A DNA stretch of 26,722 bases from Bacillota bacterium (GTDB lineage: Bacteria > Bacillota > Clostridia > Oscillospirales > Ruminococcaceae). The DNA lies in the NCBI GenBank assembly GCA_023396215.1, contig JAEWWW010000135.1, positions 1 to 26,722 on the forward strand, read 5' to 3'. Positions within the stretch are counted from its first letter, which is position 1, and every line of letters starts with the position of its first letter. This document shows, one piece after another, positions 14,775 through 21,977 of the stretch. The translations under genes and the position numbers were made by a program. The notes under the pieces were generated by a model. It was not told where the DNA came from and ran no database searches. It worked only from the letters and a program-made list of their open reading frames with translations.

Positions 14775-14872
14775 TTGTTATATCAATGTCAAAGTGTAAC
14801 AATTTCGCAATTTTCCGAGCCATGTCTTTGTTACTGTTGTATTTTGTCGGCCCGAATGCTATGATATTGTTA
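14775..14872. promoter_or_regulatory. Cluster of four TTGTTA half-sites between divergent hydrogenase operons
   Basis: TTGTTA occurs at 14775-14780, 14828-14833 and 14867-14872, and its complement TAACAA at 14797-14802. The first and the inverted copy form ATTGTTA-N16-TAACAAT. TTGTTA is the half-site of the NADH-sensing repressor Rex, but Rex sites normally have the two halves 6 bp apart (TTGTTAA-N4-TTAACAA), so this is not a canonical operator. One site overlaps the start of the rightward promoter. Confidence 0.4.
14837..14865 (+). promoter_or_regulatory. Promoter of the rightward hydrogenase-associated operon
   Basis: TTGTAT (14837-14842), 17 bp, TATGAT (14860-14865). It would start near 14872 and leave a leader of about 180 nt before the first DRTGG gene. 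Confidence 0.6.
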
Positions 14873-14884
14873 AAATATAGTCTT

Positions 14885-14988
14885 AGCTGCGGGCTTTTTT
14901 TTAGGCGCCTCCCCTGTGCTTCTCAGCCCTTGCGGAGGGCTGCGTCAGGCGCCTGTGTCCCGGGTATTTTTTTGTAAAACCGGCAGCT
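14885..14988 (+). ncRNA. Structured 5' leader of the sensory hydrogenase operon
   Basis: The leader has nested pairing. AGCTGC (14885-14890) can pair with GCAGCT (14983-14988). Inside, AGGCGCCT (14903-14910) pairs with AGGCGCCT (14947-14954). Inside that, AGCCCT (14925-14930) pairs with AGGGCT (14936-14941) around the loop TGCGG. T-runs follow at about 14896-14902 and 14967-14973, the second a few bases after the central stem, so termination control is possible. A further GGGG/CCCC hairpin lies near 15000. It fits no riboswitch class I can name. Confidence 0.4.
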
Positions 14989-15054
14989 CATAAAAGGCGG
15001 GGCCACGCCCCCAAAACCAATCGATTAATCCGCTTAATTTGAGGAGGATTGTCC

Positions 15055-15408
15055 ATGACAGTAGGCGACATTAAAAACATCCTGAACGCTACCCTTCACT
15101 GCGGCGAAGAGCTGCTTGATCAGGAGGTAGTCACCGCCTGCGGAAGTGATATGATGAGCGACGTGCTGGCCTTTGTCAAAGACCAGTCGGTGCTGCTGAC
15201 CGGGCTTGTGAACCTGCAGGTGGTGCGCACCGCCGAGATGATGGATATGGTTTGCGTCATTTTTGTACGCGGCAAGGCCCCCGATCAGGCCATGATTGAG
15301 CTGGCCAAACAGCGGGGGATTATCCTGCTTTCAACCCAGTACCGCATGTTTACCGCCTGCGGGCTGCTTTATGAAGGCGGCCTCAAAGGGGGTTGCGGCT
15401 TAAAGTGA
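15055..15408 (+). CDS. DRTGG-domain protein (first copy)
   Basis: The 117-residue protein resembles stand-alone DRTGG domains: MTVGDIKNIL, VVTACGSDMMSDVLAF, a middle strand VLLTGLVNLQVVRTAEM and a C-terminal GIILLSTQYRMFTACGLLY. DRTGG domains occur in phosphotransacetylase and CBS proteins and are thought to bind a regulatory ligand; none is known. The start is ATG 15055 with GAGGAGG upstream. It is the first gene of the rightward operon, and a diverged paralog lies at 18133. The next gene starts inside its stop codon. Confidence 0.7.
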   Translation: MTVGDIKNILNATLHCGEELLDQEVVTACGSDMMSDVLAFVKDQSVLLTGLVNLQVVRTAEMMDMVCVIFVRGKAPDQAMIELAKQRGIILLSTQYRMFTACGLLYEGGLKGGCGLK

Positions 15409-15830
15409 ATGAAAACATCAATCTGGTTTTTGAAGTGCCGGGCGACGACTTTACCCGCGCGGGCGAAGCCTCGGGCGCGGTAAAAAACACCCTGAAAAAG
15501 CTGGGGCTCAGCTCGGTTGTGATACGCAAGGTTGCCATCGCGATGTACGAGGGCGAAATTAACATGGTGATACACGCCGGCGGCGGCAGGGTCGAGGTGG
15601 AGGTTGGCCCCGCCGCTATCCTGATGACGCTGAGCGACCAGGGGCCGGGCATCCCCGATATTGAGCTTGCCATGCAGGAGGGCTACTCCACCGCTCCCGA
15701 ATCGGCGCGCAATATGGGCTTTGGGGCGGGCATGGGCCTTGCAAATATGAAGAAATATACCGACGCTATGGAGGTCATCAGTCAGCCCGGGCAGGGCACC
15801 ACGGTGCGGATGCGGGTGGACGTCGTTTGA
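15405..15830 (+). CDS. Anti-sigma-factor-type serine kinase/ATPase (RsbW/SpoIIAB-like)
   Basis: The 141-residue protein has the GHKL fold of anti-sigma factor kinases: N-box AIAMYEGEINMVIHA at about residues 43-57, G1 box LSDQGPGIPD, and G2 box FGAGMGLANMK, ending with GTTVRMRV. The GTG start at 15405 overlaps the TGA of the DRTGG gene by 4 nt, with AAAGGGGG upstream. No sigma factor or anti-sigma antagonist is encoded nearby, so the partner is unknown. Its position with a sensory hydrogenase suggests a hydrogen- or redox-signalling role (inference). Confidence 0.8.
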   Translation: MNENINLVFEVPGDDFTRAGEASGAVKNTLKKLGLSSVVIRKVAIAMYEGEINMVIHAGGGRVEVEVGPAAILMTLSDQGPGIPDIELAMQEGYSTAPESARNMGFGAGMGLANMKKYTDAMEVISQPGQGTTVRMRVDVV

Positions 15831-15890
15831 CCGCTCTTTTAGAATAGCAGGTTTGGATATAAATTTTATATACAGAAAAGAGGAAGCCCT

Positions 15891-16682
15891 ATGTGGACGA
15901 GAGATGAACTGAAAGGCCGCGCCAAGCGCGTGCTGGGCCAAAGTTACTGGAAAGCCTTTTTGATCAGCCTGGTACTTGCGCTGGTCACCGGCTCGAGCAA
16001 CGGGGGCGGCGGCGGGGGCAACTCCAATGCACTTTCTCTGAACATCAATATACCGGATTTCAGCTTCTCCGGCATTGAAGGCGGGAGCTGGCGGGAATAC
16101 CTGGGTTTCTTGCCGGGTAGCCTGCTGCCCGGTGGTGTCCTGTTGCCGCTGGTATTGGGGAGCATCACACTGGTGGCTGTTCTGATGATGCTGCTTCACT
16201 TCTTTGTGGGGGCCAACCTCGAGGTGGGCTGCCGCCGCTACTTCACCAGCGCCAGCGCAGGCTATTTCGATTTCAACAACCTGGGCTTCGGCTTTCAAAA
16301 CCGGCGCTACTGGAACATCCTCTGCACCATGCTTTACCGCAGCGTGCTCACCTTTCTCTGGTCGTTGCTTTTGATTATCCCCGGCATTATCAAAAGCTAT
16401 GCCTACGCCATGGTGCCCTACATCCTTGCCGACAACCCCGAGATACATTATCAGCGCGCGGTACAGCTCAGCAACGAGATGACCCGCGGGCATAAGTTCG
16501 ATATGTTTGTCCTCGACCTTTCCTTTATCGGCTGGTACCTTTTGGGGGCGCTTGCCTGCGGCATCGGGGTGTTTTTTGTGAACCCCTACCGCGATTCAAC
16601 CATGGCCGAGCTTTACCTTGCCCTGCGCCACAACGCCATTATGAATGGGGTAACCACTCCGCAGGAGCTTTGGCTGGCCTGA
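15891..16682 (+). CDS. DUF975 family membrane protein
   Basis: The 263-residue product starts with the family pattern MWTRDELKGRAKRVL followed by a first membrane segment (YWKAFLISLVLALVTG). A glycine-rich loop (residues about 36-44, six Gly in a row) comes next. Further segments span about 88-115, 150-180 and 205-230. The conserved YAMVPYILADNP block and the following SNEMTRGHKFDMF are the family signature. Function unknown. AGAGGAAG precedes the ATG. It sits between the ATPase and the sensory hydrogenase, but DUF975 genes are not otherwise linked to hydrogenases, so it may have inserted into the operon. Confidence 0.8.
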   Translation: MWTRDELKGRAKRVLGQSYWKAFLISLVLALVTGSSNGGGGGGNSNALSLNINIPDFSFSGIEGGSWREYLGFLPGSLLPGGVLLPLVLGSITLVAVLMMLLHFFVGANLEVGCRRYFTSASAGYFDFNNLGFGFQNRRYWNILCTMLYRSVLTFLWSLLLIIPGIIKSYAYAMVPYILADNPEIHYQRAVQLSNEMTRGHKFDMFVLDLSFIGWYLLGALACGIGVFFVNPYRDSTMAELYLALRHNAIMNGVTTPQELWLA

Positions 16683-16819
16683 TGCCCCCGCTGCTCTGCA
16701 CAGCCGATGGTTTTTGGTCATGCGTATCGGCCGCCCTTGCATTTAAATGTACCGTTTTGTTCTCTGAGGGCGTTTGGCGTAAGACAACCCCCTGAAAATC
16801 TGCCAAGGGTGGTGATGCT

Positions 16820-18130
16820 TTGGATCGGTTCTTTCATTCGGTCAGATTGGATAAGGACGCCTGTGTGGGCTGCACCAACTGCGTCAAGCGTTGCCCCACC
16901 GAGGCAATTCGGGTGCGGGGCGGCAAGGCGATTATCATCAAGGAACGCTGCATCGACTGCGGCGAGTGCATCCGCATCTGCCCCCACCGGGCCAAGAAGG
17001 CCACCTCTGACCCCCTTTCCTCCATCGAGCGGTATAAATATAAGATTGCGCTGCCTGCCCCTTCGCTTTACGGGCAGTTTAACAACCTGGACGATACCGA
17101 TATTCTGCTCAGCGGCCTTTTGAAGCTGGGCTTTGATAAGGTATTTGAGGTTTCAAAGGCGGCCGAGCTGGTTTCGGACTGTACCCGCCGCCTCATGGGG
17201 CAGGGGCTCATCAAGCGCCCCATTATCAGCTCCGCCTGCCCCGCCGTGCTGCGGCTGATACGGGTGCGGTTCCCCGAGCTTTTGCAGAATGTGCTGCCGC
17301 TGCACCCCCCTGTGGAGGTCGCCGCCCGCCTTGCGAAAAAGCAGGCTGCCGACTACACCGGCCTGCCCGTCAGCGAGATAGGCGCGGTGTTTATCTCGCC
17401 CTGCCCTGCCAAGGTCACGGCGGTAAAGATGCCGCTGGGTACCGCCAAAAGCGCCATCGACCTGGTGGTGGCCATTAGCGAGGTTTACCCTCTGCTGGTG
17501 ACCCAGATGGGCGAACTGGAAAGCCCGCAGGAGCTGACCGACTCAGGCCGGATGGGCATGGGCTGGGGCGCCAGCGGCGGAGAGGCCGCGGCCTCGCTCA
17601 ACGAGCGCTATCTGGCCGCCGACGGCATCGAGAATGTCATCCGTGTGCTGGAGGCGCTGGAGGACGAAAAATTTACCGATTTGGATTTTGTAGAGCTCAA
17701 CGCCTGCGCCGCCGGCTGTGTGGGCGGCGTGCTGACGGTAGAAAACCCCTATGTTGCCCGGGCCAAGCTAAAGCGCATCTCGCGCTACCGGCCGGTCGCC
17801 TGCAACCGTCTGGGCAAAATCATCCCCCGCGAGGTAAAGTGGGAAGCCCCCGTGCCCTACGAGCCGGTGTTGGCGCTGGACGAGGACCTGAAAAAGTCGA
17901 TGGCCATGATGAACCAGATGCAGGAGATAGAGCGCCGCCTTTACGGGGTAGACTGCGGCTCCTGCGGCGCGCCCTCCTGCCGGGCGCTGGCCGAGGATAT
18001 TGTCCGGGGCTTTGCCACCGAGGAAGCCTGTATCTACATCATCAAGGACCATCTGCAAAGCATGGCGGATGAGATGCAGAAAATTACCCATATCCTGCCC
18101 CGCACCGTCAAAACCGAGGAGGAGCCGTAA
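16820..18130 (+). CDS. Putative sensory [FeFe] hydrogenase (group C/D)
   Basis: The 436-residue protein has two N-terminal [4Fe-4S] clusters (Cys15/18/21/25 and Cys44/47/50/54), a compact H-cluster domain, and a C-terminal Fes4-type cluster (Cys379, 382, 387, 404; C-x2-C-x4-C-x16-C). The H-cluster motifs diverge from catalytic enzymes: SSACPAVL (Cys140), ISPCPAK (Cys195), NACAAGCVGG (Cys296, Cys300). The four cluster ligands are present, but the residue that relays protons in catalytic enzymes is Ala139. This is the pattern described for HydS-type sensors of groups C/D. There is no PAS domain. Start is TTG 16820 with GGTGGTG upstream; no better in-frame start precedes the first cluster. Confidence 0.88.
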   Translation: MDRFFHSVRLDKDACVGCTNCVKRCPTEAIRVRGGKAIIIKERCIDCGECIRICPHRAKKATSDPLSSIERYKYKIALPAPSLYGQFNNLDDTDILLSGLLKLGFDKVFEVSKAAELVSDCTRRLMGQGLIKRPIISSACPAVLRLIRVRFPELLQNVLPLHPPVEVAARLAKKQAADYTGLPVSEIGAVFISPCPAKVTAVKMPLGTAKSAIDLVVAISEVYPLLVTQMGELESPQELTDSGRMGMGWGASGGEAAASLNERYLAADGIENVIRVLEALEDEKFTDLDFVELNACAAGCVGGVLTVENPYVARAKLKRISRYRPVACNRLGKIIPREVKWEAPVPYEPVLALDEDLKKSMAMMNQMQEIERRLYGVDCGSCGAPSCRALAEDIVRGFATEEACIYIIKDHLQSMADEMQKITHILPRTVKTEEEP

Positions 18131-18132
18131 CC

Positions 18133-18465
18133 ATGACCATCGACGACATCGCCCTGCTTCAGGGCTTTTCGGTGTTAAACCCCGGCCAGAGCCGCGAGGT
18201 GACCTCGATATACTGCTGCGACCTGCTGAGCCTGGTTATGGGCCGTGCCCCAGCCGACAGCGCCTGGGTGACCGTCATGGGCAACCAGAACGCCGTGGCG
18301 GTGGCTTCGCTGGCGGATACCGCCTGCATTGTGCTGGCCGAAGGGGTTACCATGGATGAAGCGGGGCTGCAAAAGGCCGGCGAGCACGGCGTCGCCGTCT
18401 TTGCCACCGCCCTGCCGGTTTACGAAGCCGCCACCCTTTTGGGTCAGCTTCTGGCCAAGGGCTAA
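18133..18465 (+). CDS. DRTGG-like domain protein (second copy)
   Basis: The 110-residue protein shows the same layout as the product at 15055: an initial short helix, EVTSIYCCDLLSLVM, the strand WVTVMGNQNAVAVASLAD, and a final GVAVFATALPVYEAATLLGQLL. I read the two as diverged paralogs. No catalytic motif is visible, so a ligand-binding or adaptor role is likely. The ATG lies 2 nt past the sensory hydrogenase stop, with GAGGAG in that gene's last codons, so the two are translationally coupled and probably work together. Confidence 0.65.
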   Translation: MTIDDIALLQGFSVLNPGQSREVTSIYCCDLLSLVMGRAPADSAWVTVMGNQNAVAVASLADTACIVLAEGVTMDEAGLQKAGEHGVAVFATALPVYEAATLLGQLLAKG

Positions 18466-18498
18466 ACGCCAGGTTAATCCTATAGCAACAGCTTTTCG

Positions 18499-18542
18499 CT
18501 TTATCCGCTCTCCCCCGCTTTTGGCGAAGGAAGGGGATAAAG
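18499..18542. repeat. Small intergenic hairpin before PHP gene
   Basis: Outer arms CTTTATCC (18499-18506) and GGATAAAG (18535-18542) enclose a second pairing CCGC-TTTT-GGCG. It fills most of the 127-nt gap between the second DRTGG gene and the PHP gene. No T-run follows, so it is not an ordinary terminator; it may stabilise or process the transcript. Confidence 0.45.
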
Positions 18543-18592
18543 CCTTCTATTTTGACCGGGGCCAATGCCAAAGCCGAAAGGGGGTGGGCCGG

Positions 18593-19312
18593 GTGTCCGG
18601 GCTGTTTTATGATCTGCATATCCACTCCTGCCTGTCGCCCTGCGGCGACGAGAATATGACCCCCAACAACATTGTGAACATGGCCTTGCTGAAGGGGCTG
18701 GATTTGATTGCCCTCACCGACCACAACAGCTGCAAAAACTGCCCCGCGGCGCTGGCGGCAGCGGCGGGCAAGCCCATCACCCTGCTGCCGGGCATCGAGC
18801 TGACCACCGCCGAGGAGATTCACCTGCTGCTGCTCTTCCCCGGCCTCGAGAAAGCCATGGCTTTTGACCGCTATGTGTATGAACGGCTGCTGCCGGTGCA
18901 AAACGCCCCCGATATCTTCGGCACGCAGCAGATAATGGATGAGAACGACCAACCAACCGGGCAGGAACCGCTGCTGCTGGTGGGCGCCACCTCAATTTCG
19001 GTGGACGACGCCCCCGCGCTGGCAGAGGCGTTCGGGGGGCTTTTGCTGCCCGCCCACATCGACCGCCCCTCCAACAGCATCCTGTCGGTCTTTGGCGATA
19101 TCCCCCCGCAGCTGGGCTTCACCGCCGTAGAGGTAAAAGACCCCGACGCCTTTTTTGCCCGGCCCCAAAACCTCTGCTACCGGCAGGGCCGCCGGGTGCT
19201 CACCAGCTCTGACGCGCACCGTCTGGGCGATATCGCCGAGGCGACTCACACCCTGCCCCTCGCCGAACCAAGCTTTGCGGCGCTGGCCGGTTATCTGGGG
19301 CAGCTAAAATGA
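18593..19312 (+). CDS. PHP-domain metal-dependent phosphoesterase
   Basis: The 239-residue protein has the four PHP motifs: DLHIHS (His9, His11) with SPCGDEN, LIALTDHNS, GIELTTAEEIHLL and a late LPAHIDRPSNS, then TSSDAHRLGD. PHP domains hold two or three metals and hydrolyse phosphoesters. The small stand-alone type next to hydrogenase genes has no known substrate; nucleotides are plausible. The GTG at 18593 is chosen because AAGGGGG lies 8 nt upstream. A GTG at 18584 touches that site. Last gene of the rightward operon, with a strong terminator 31 nt downstream. Confidence 0.85.
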   Translation: MSGLFYDLHIHSCLSPCGDENMTPNNIVNMALLKGLDLIALTDHNSCKNCPAALAAAAGKPITLLPGIELTTAEEIHLLLLFPGLEKAMAFDRYVYERLLPVQNAPDIFGTQQIMDENDQPTGQEPLLLVGATSISVDDAPALAEAFGGLLLPAHIDRPSNSILSVFGDIPPQLGFTAVEVKDPDAFFARPQNLCYRQGRRVLTSSDAHRLGDIAEATHTLPLAEPSFAALAGYLGQLK

Positions 19313-19343
19313 CAGTCCTCGGCTCTGAATGCCGCGATACCGC

Positions 19344-19373
19344 CGCCCCTATTTTTAAAATAGGGGCGTTTTT
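19344..19373 (+). terminator. Terminator of the sensory hydrogenase operon
   Basis: Arms CGCCCCTATTTT (19344-19355) and AAAATAGGGGCG (19357-19368) are perfectly complementary and are followed by TTTTT. Confidence 0.9.
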
Positions 19374-19601
19374 GCGCTCTTACAGAAAATGACCGCGGCA
19401 ACAGCCGCAGCGCCCTGTAAACCAAAAGGCTTACAGGGCGCTGCTATTGAAAGGAGTATGGAGAGCCTTGTTGCTCCCCCGCCCCTGCCTTGGCCGTGGC
19501 TTACCGGGTAGGCCGCGGCCAAACGCGCCGGGCCGGGGAGGAAGGCACTTTGGGGAGAAGCCGCCAAGGGCGGTATCCTCCCAAAAGGATATTAAAACGC
19601 T
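19374..19601. other. Convergent intergenic region with two large hairpins
   Basis: No gene is supported here. A perfect 14-bp hairpin has arms GCAGCGCCCTGTAA (19407-19420) and its complement (19431-19444). It lacks a T-run on either strand but lies where the leftward dctP operon should end. A second, larger structure has CTCCCC/GGGGAG (19474-19479, 19535-19540) outside and TTGGCCGTGGC/GCCGCGGCCAA (19490-19500, 19512-19522, one wobble) inside. No second copy is visible in this window. Confidence 0.5.
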
Positions 19602-20669
19602 TTATTTGCCCCAGCTGATTTCAAAGGCTTTGTACAGCAGGTCCTTGCCAATCTTCTCCTCAAACTTGGGGTAGACCTTGAGGGCTTCCTCTTTCCACAC
19701 GCCTTTCTGCTCCTCGGTCAGGCGGGTTACCCTGGTGCCGTTGGCTTCGGCTGTCTTGATATAGTCCTCGTCCATGGTGCGCACCGCTTCACGCTGCATA
19801 ATACGCACCTCATAGGCGGTATCTTTCAGGATTTTCTGGATATCCTCGGGCAGGGTATCCCACCAAATCTTGCTGACCAGCACGGGAACGGGGGAATACA
19901 CATAGTCGGTCATGGTTACGTAGTTCTGCACCTCGTAGAACTTGTTGGAAACATACAGCGATATGGGGTTATCCTGCCCGTCCACCGTTCCCGACTTGCA
20001 GGCCATATAGATTTCGCCGAAGCCCATGGCCACGGGGGTGGTTTTCAGCCCTTTCCAGAAATCCATATGTACTTCGTTTTCCATCACGCGCAGCTTGAGG
20101 CCGGCGGCGTCGGCGGGGGTAACCACCTCGCGCTTGTTGTTGGAAAGCTGACGGAAGCCGGTTTCCCACCAGGCAAGGCCCACCAGACCGATTTCCTCCA
20201 GCCCGGCGAACAGCTCGTCGCCTATCTCGCCGTCCAAAACCTGGTCGGCCGCCTCATAGCTTCTGAACATGTAGGGCAGGTCAAACAGCATAAACTTGTT
20301 GTCAAACATGCCCATGGGGCCGGTGGTGGTGGGGGTGCCCTCGAAGGTGCCGGTCTGCAGCCCTTCGATGGTCTGCCGCTCCGAGCCCAGCTGCGCGGAG
20401 GGGAACAGGCGAACCTCTACCCGGCCGTTGGTGCGCTCTTCCACCAGCTTTTTGAACTCTTGCGAGCCCAAATCGATGGGGTGCCCGGGAGCCGCGCCGT
20501 AGCCCATCTTCATGACGAACTCGCCCTTTTTCACTTCGGCAGGGGCTCCGCCCGAGGAATCCGCTCCGCTCTGGCCGGGGGTGGGGGCCGGTGCGGACGA
20601 ACCGCCGCAGCCTGCCAGACTAAGTGCGACACAGGTGATAACCAGTAACAATGCCAATGCTCTTCTCAT
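19602..20669 (-). CDS. dctP: TRAP transporter substrate-binding lipoprotein
   Basis: The 355-residue protein is the periplasm-type receptor of a TRAP transporter, here tethered outside the membrane. A lipoprotein signal peptide ends in LAGC with Cys21 as lipid site, followed by a Ser/Gly/Pro linker to about residue 48. The DctP fold shows GYGAAPGHPIDLGSQEFKK, LFPSAQLGSERQTIEGLQTG, the ligand-contact segment LKLRVMEN (a conserved Arg binds the substrate carboxylate in this family), and GTVDGQDNP. Substrates are usually organic acids or sugar acids. It is the last gene of the operon; AGGAGG precedes the ATG. Confidence 0.95.
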   Translation of the reverse strand: MRRALALLLVITCVALSLAGCGGSSAPAPTPGQSGADSSGGAPAEVKKGEFVMKMGYGAAPGHPIDLGSQEFKKLVEERTNGRVEVRLFPSAQLGSERQTIEGLQTGTFEGTPTTTGPMGMFDNKFMLFDLPYMFRSYEAADQVLDGEIGDELFAGLEEIGLVGLAWWETGFRQLSNNKREVVTPADAAGLKLRVMENEVHMDFWKGLKTTPVAMGFGEIYMACKSGTVDGQDNPISLYVSNKFYEVQNYVTMTDYVYSPVPVLVSKIWWDTLPEDIQKILKDTAYEVRIMQREAVRTMDEDYIKTAEANGTRVTRLTEEQKGVWKEEALKVYPKFEEKIGKDLLYKAFEISWGK

Positions 20670-20714
20670 AATAAATCCTCCTAAAAATTGTTGGATATTA
20701 CGGTCTATGGATTG

Positions 20715-21977
20715 CTATTTCATCAGGGACGGCAGGAAGGTGATAATCTGCGGGATAAAGATGGCAAGCACAATGATTGCAAAATAGGCGATATTATACG
20801 GCATCAGCTCGCGGCACACCTGCGCGAACGACCGCTTGGTCATGCTGCAGGAGGTGTAAATCAGGGTGCCGACCGGCGGGGTAATCAGGCCGGTTACCAA
20901 AACCGCCACAAAGAACACGCCGAAGAATATCGGGTCGATGCCCATCTGCCGCACAGGCTCGATGAAGACCGGCGCAAGGATGAGCACCGCGGGGGTGAGG
21001 TCCATAATCATGCCTACGACAATCAAAATGGCAAAGGTAAGCAGCATGAACTGGGTGGGGGTGTTGCAAACCTGCTGGATGCCTGCGGCTATCATCTGGG
21101 GAACCTGCTCGGCCGTGAGCACCCAGGCCGCAACCGAGGCCGCGCCCACCACCGCCATGACGGTAGCGGTGCTGATGAAGCTTTTTTCCACCAGCTTGGG
21201 TACATCCTTAAAGGAGATTTCTTTGTAGACGAACCTGGACACAAAGAAGGAGTAGGCCACCGAAAAGGCGGCGGATTCGGTGGGGGTCAGGATGCCGAAG
21301 GTGATGGTCACAAGGATAAAGATGGGCAGAAGCAGCGCCCAGATTGCCCCCTTGGTGCTGCCCACATTGGCGCTGTTGCCGTGGTAGCCCCGCTTTTTGG
21401 ATACCATGTAGCTGATAACCAGCGCGGAGACGCCCATCAGCACCCCCAGGCCGATGCCGCCGGCAAAGAGCTTGGAAACCGAAACGCCGGTGATGGTACC
21501 GTACAAAATCATCGGGATGCTGGGGGGGATGATAGGCCCAACGACGCCGCCGGCAGCGACCACCGCCCCGCTGAACCCGGGGTCGTATTTTTCATCGGTC
21601 ATGGCGGGTATCATAATGGAGCCCATGGCGGCGGCGGTGGCGATGGCCGAGCCGTTGATGGCCGCGAAAAAGATGCTGCCAACACCGGTAATCATCGCAA
21701 GGCCGCCGGGGCGGTTGCCCACCACCTTGGAGGCCATGCCCACCACCCGCTTGGTGAGGCCGCCGGTGTTCATAATCTCGCCCGCCAGCATAAAGCAGAA
21801 TATGGCGGTGAGGGAATAGCTGTCGGTAGACATCAGCCATTGCTGGGCAAACACCGTCAGGCCGATGCCGTTGCTCAGCAGCAGCACCACGCTGGAGATT
21901 GCCAGCGACAGCACAACCGGGACGCCCAGAATGAAAAACGCGGCAAAAACGCCCAGATAAATATAGAGTGCGGTCAT
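20715..21977 (-). CDS. dctM: TRAP transporter large permease
   Basis: The 420-residue protein has about a dozen membrane segments and is the sodium-driven channel subunit of the TRAP system. Family marks are ALYIYLGVFAAFFILGVPV at the N-terminus, the EIMNTGGLTKR block, PPSIPMILYG in the middle and LTPAVLILAPVF followed by TPPVGTLIY near the end. Its ATG overlaps the dctQ stop codon (ATGA), so the two permease subunits are coupled. GAGGAAGGGGG lies upstream. DctP follows 45 nt downstream. Confidence 0.95.
   Translation of the reverse strand: MTALYIYLGVFAAFFILGVPVVLSLAISSVVLLLSNGIGLTVFAQQWLMSTDSYSLTAIFCFMLAGEIMNTGGLTKRVVGMASKVVGNRPGGLAMITGVGSIFFAAINGSAIATAAAMGSIMIPAMTDEKYDPGFSGAVVAAGGVVGPIIPPSIPMILYGTITGVSVSKLFAGGIGLGVLMGVSALVISYMVSKKRGYHGNSANVGSTKGAIWALLLPIFILVTITFGILTPTESAAFSVAYSFFVSRFVYKEISFKDVPKLVEKSFISTATVMAVVGAASVAAWVLTAEQVPQMIAAGIQQVCNTPTQFMLLTFAILIVVGMIMDLTPAVLILAPVFIEPVRQMGIDPIFFGVFFVAVLVTGLITPPVGTLIYTSCSMTKRSFAQVCRELMPYNIAYFAIIVLAIFIPQIITFLPSLMK

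Noticed and set aside
14774..14803. Canonical Rex operator
   Set aside because: The arms ATTGTTA/TAACAAT are 16 bp apart, while a Rex site needs about 4-6 bp; kept only as a half-site observation.
19458..19511. 17-residue open frame starting ATG GAG AGC
   Set aside because: AAGGAG is only 1 nt from the ATG and the frame lies within a strongly paired region; likely chance.
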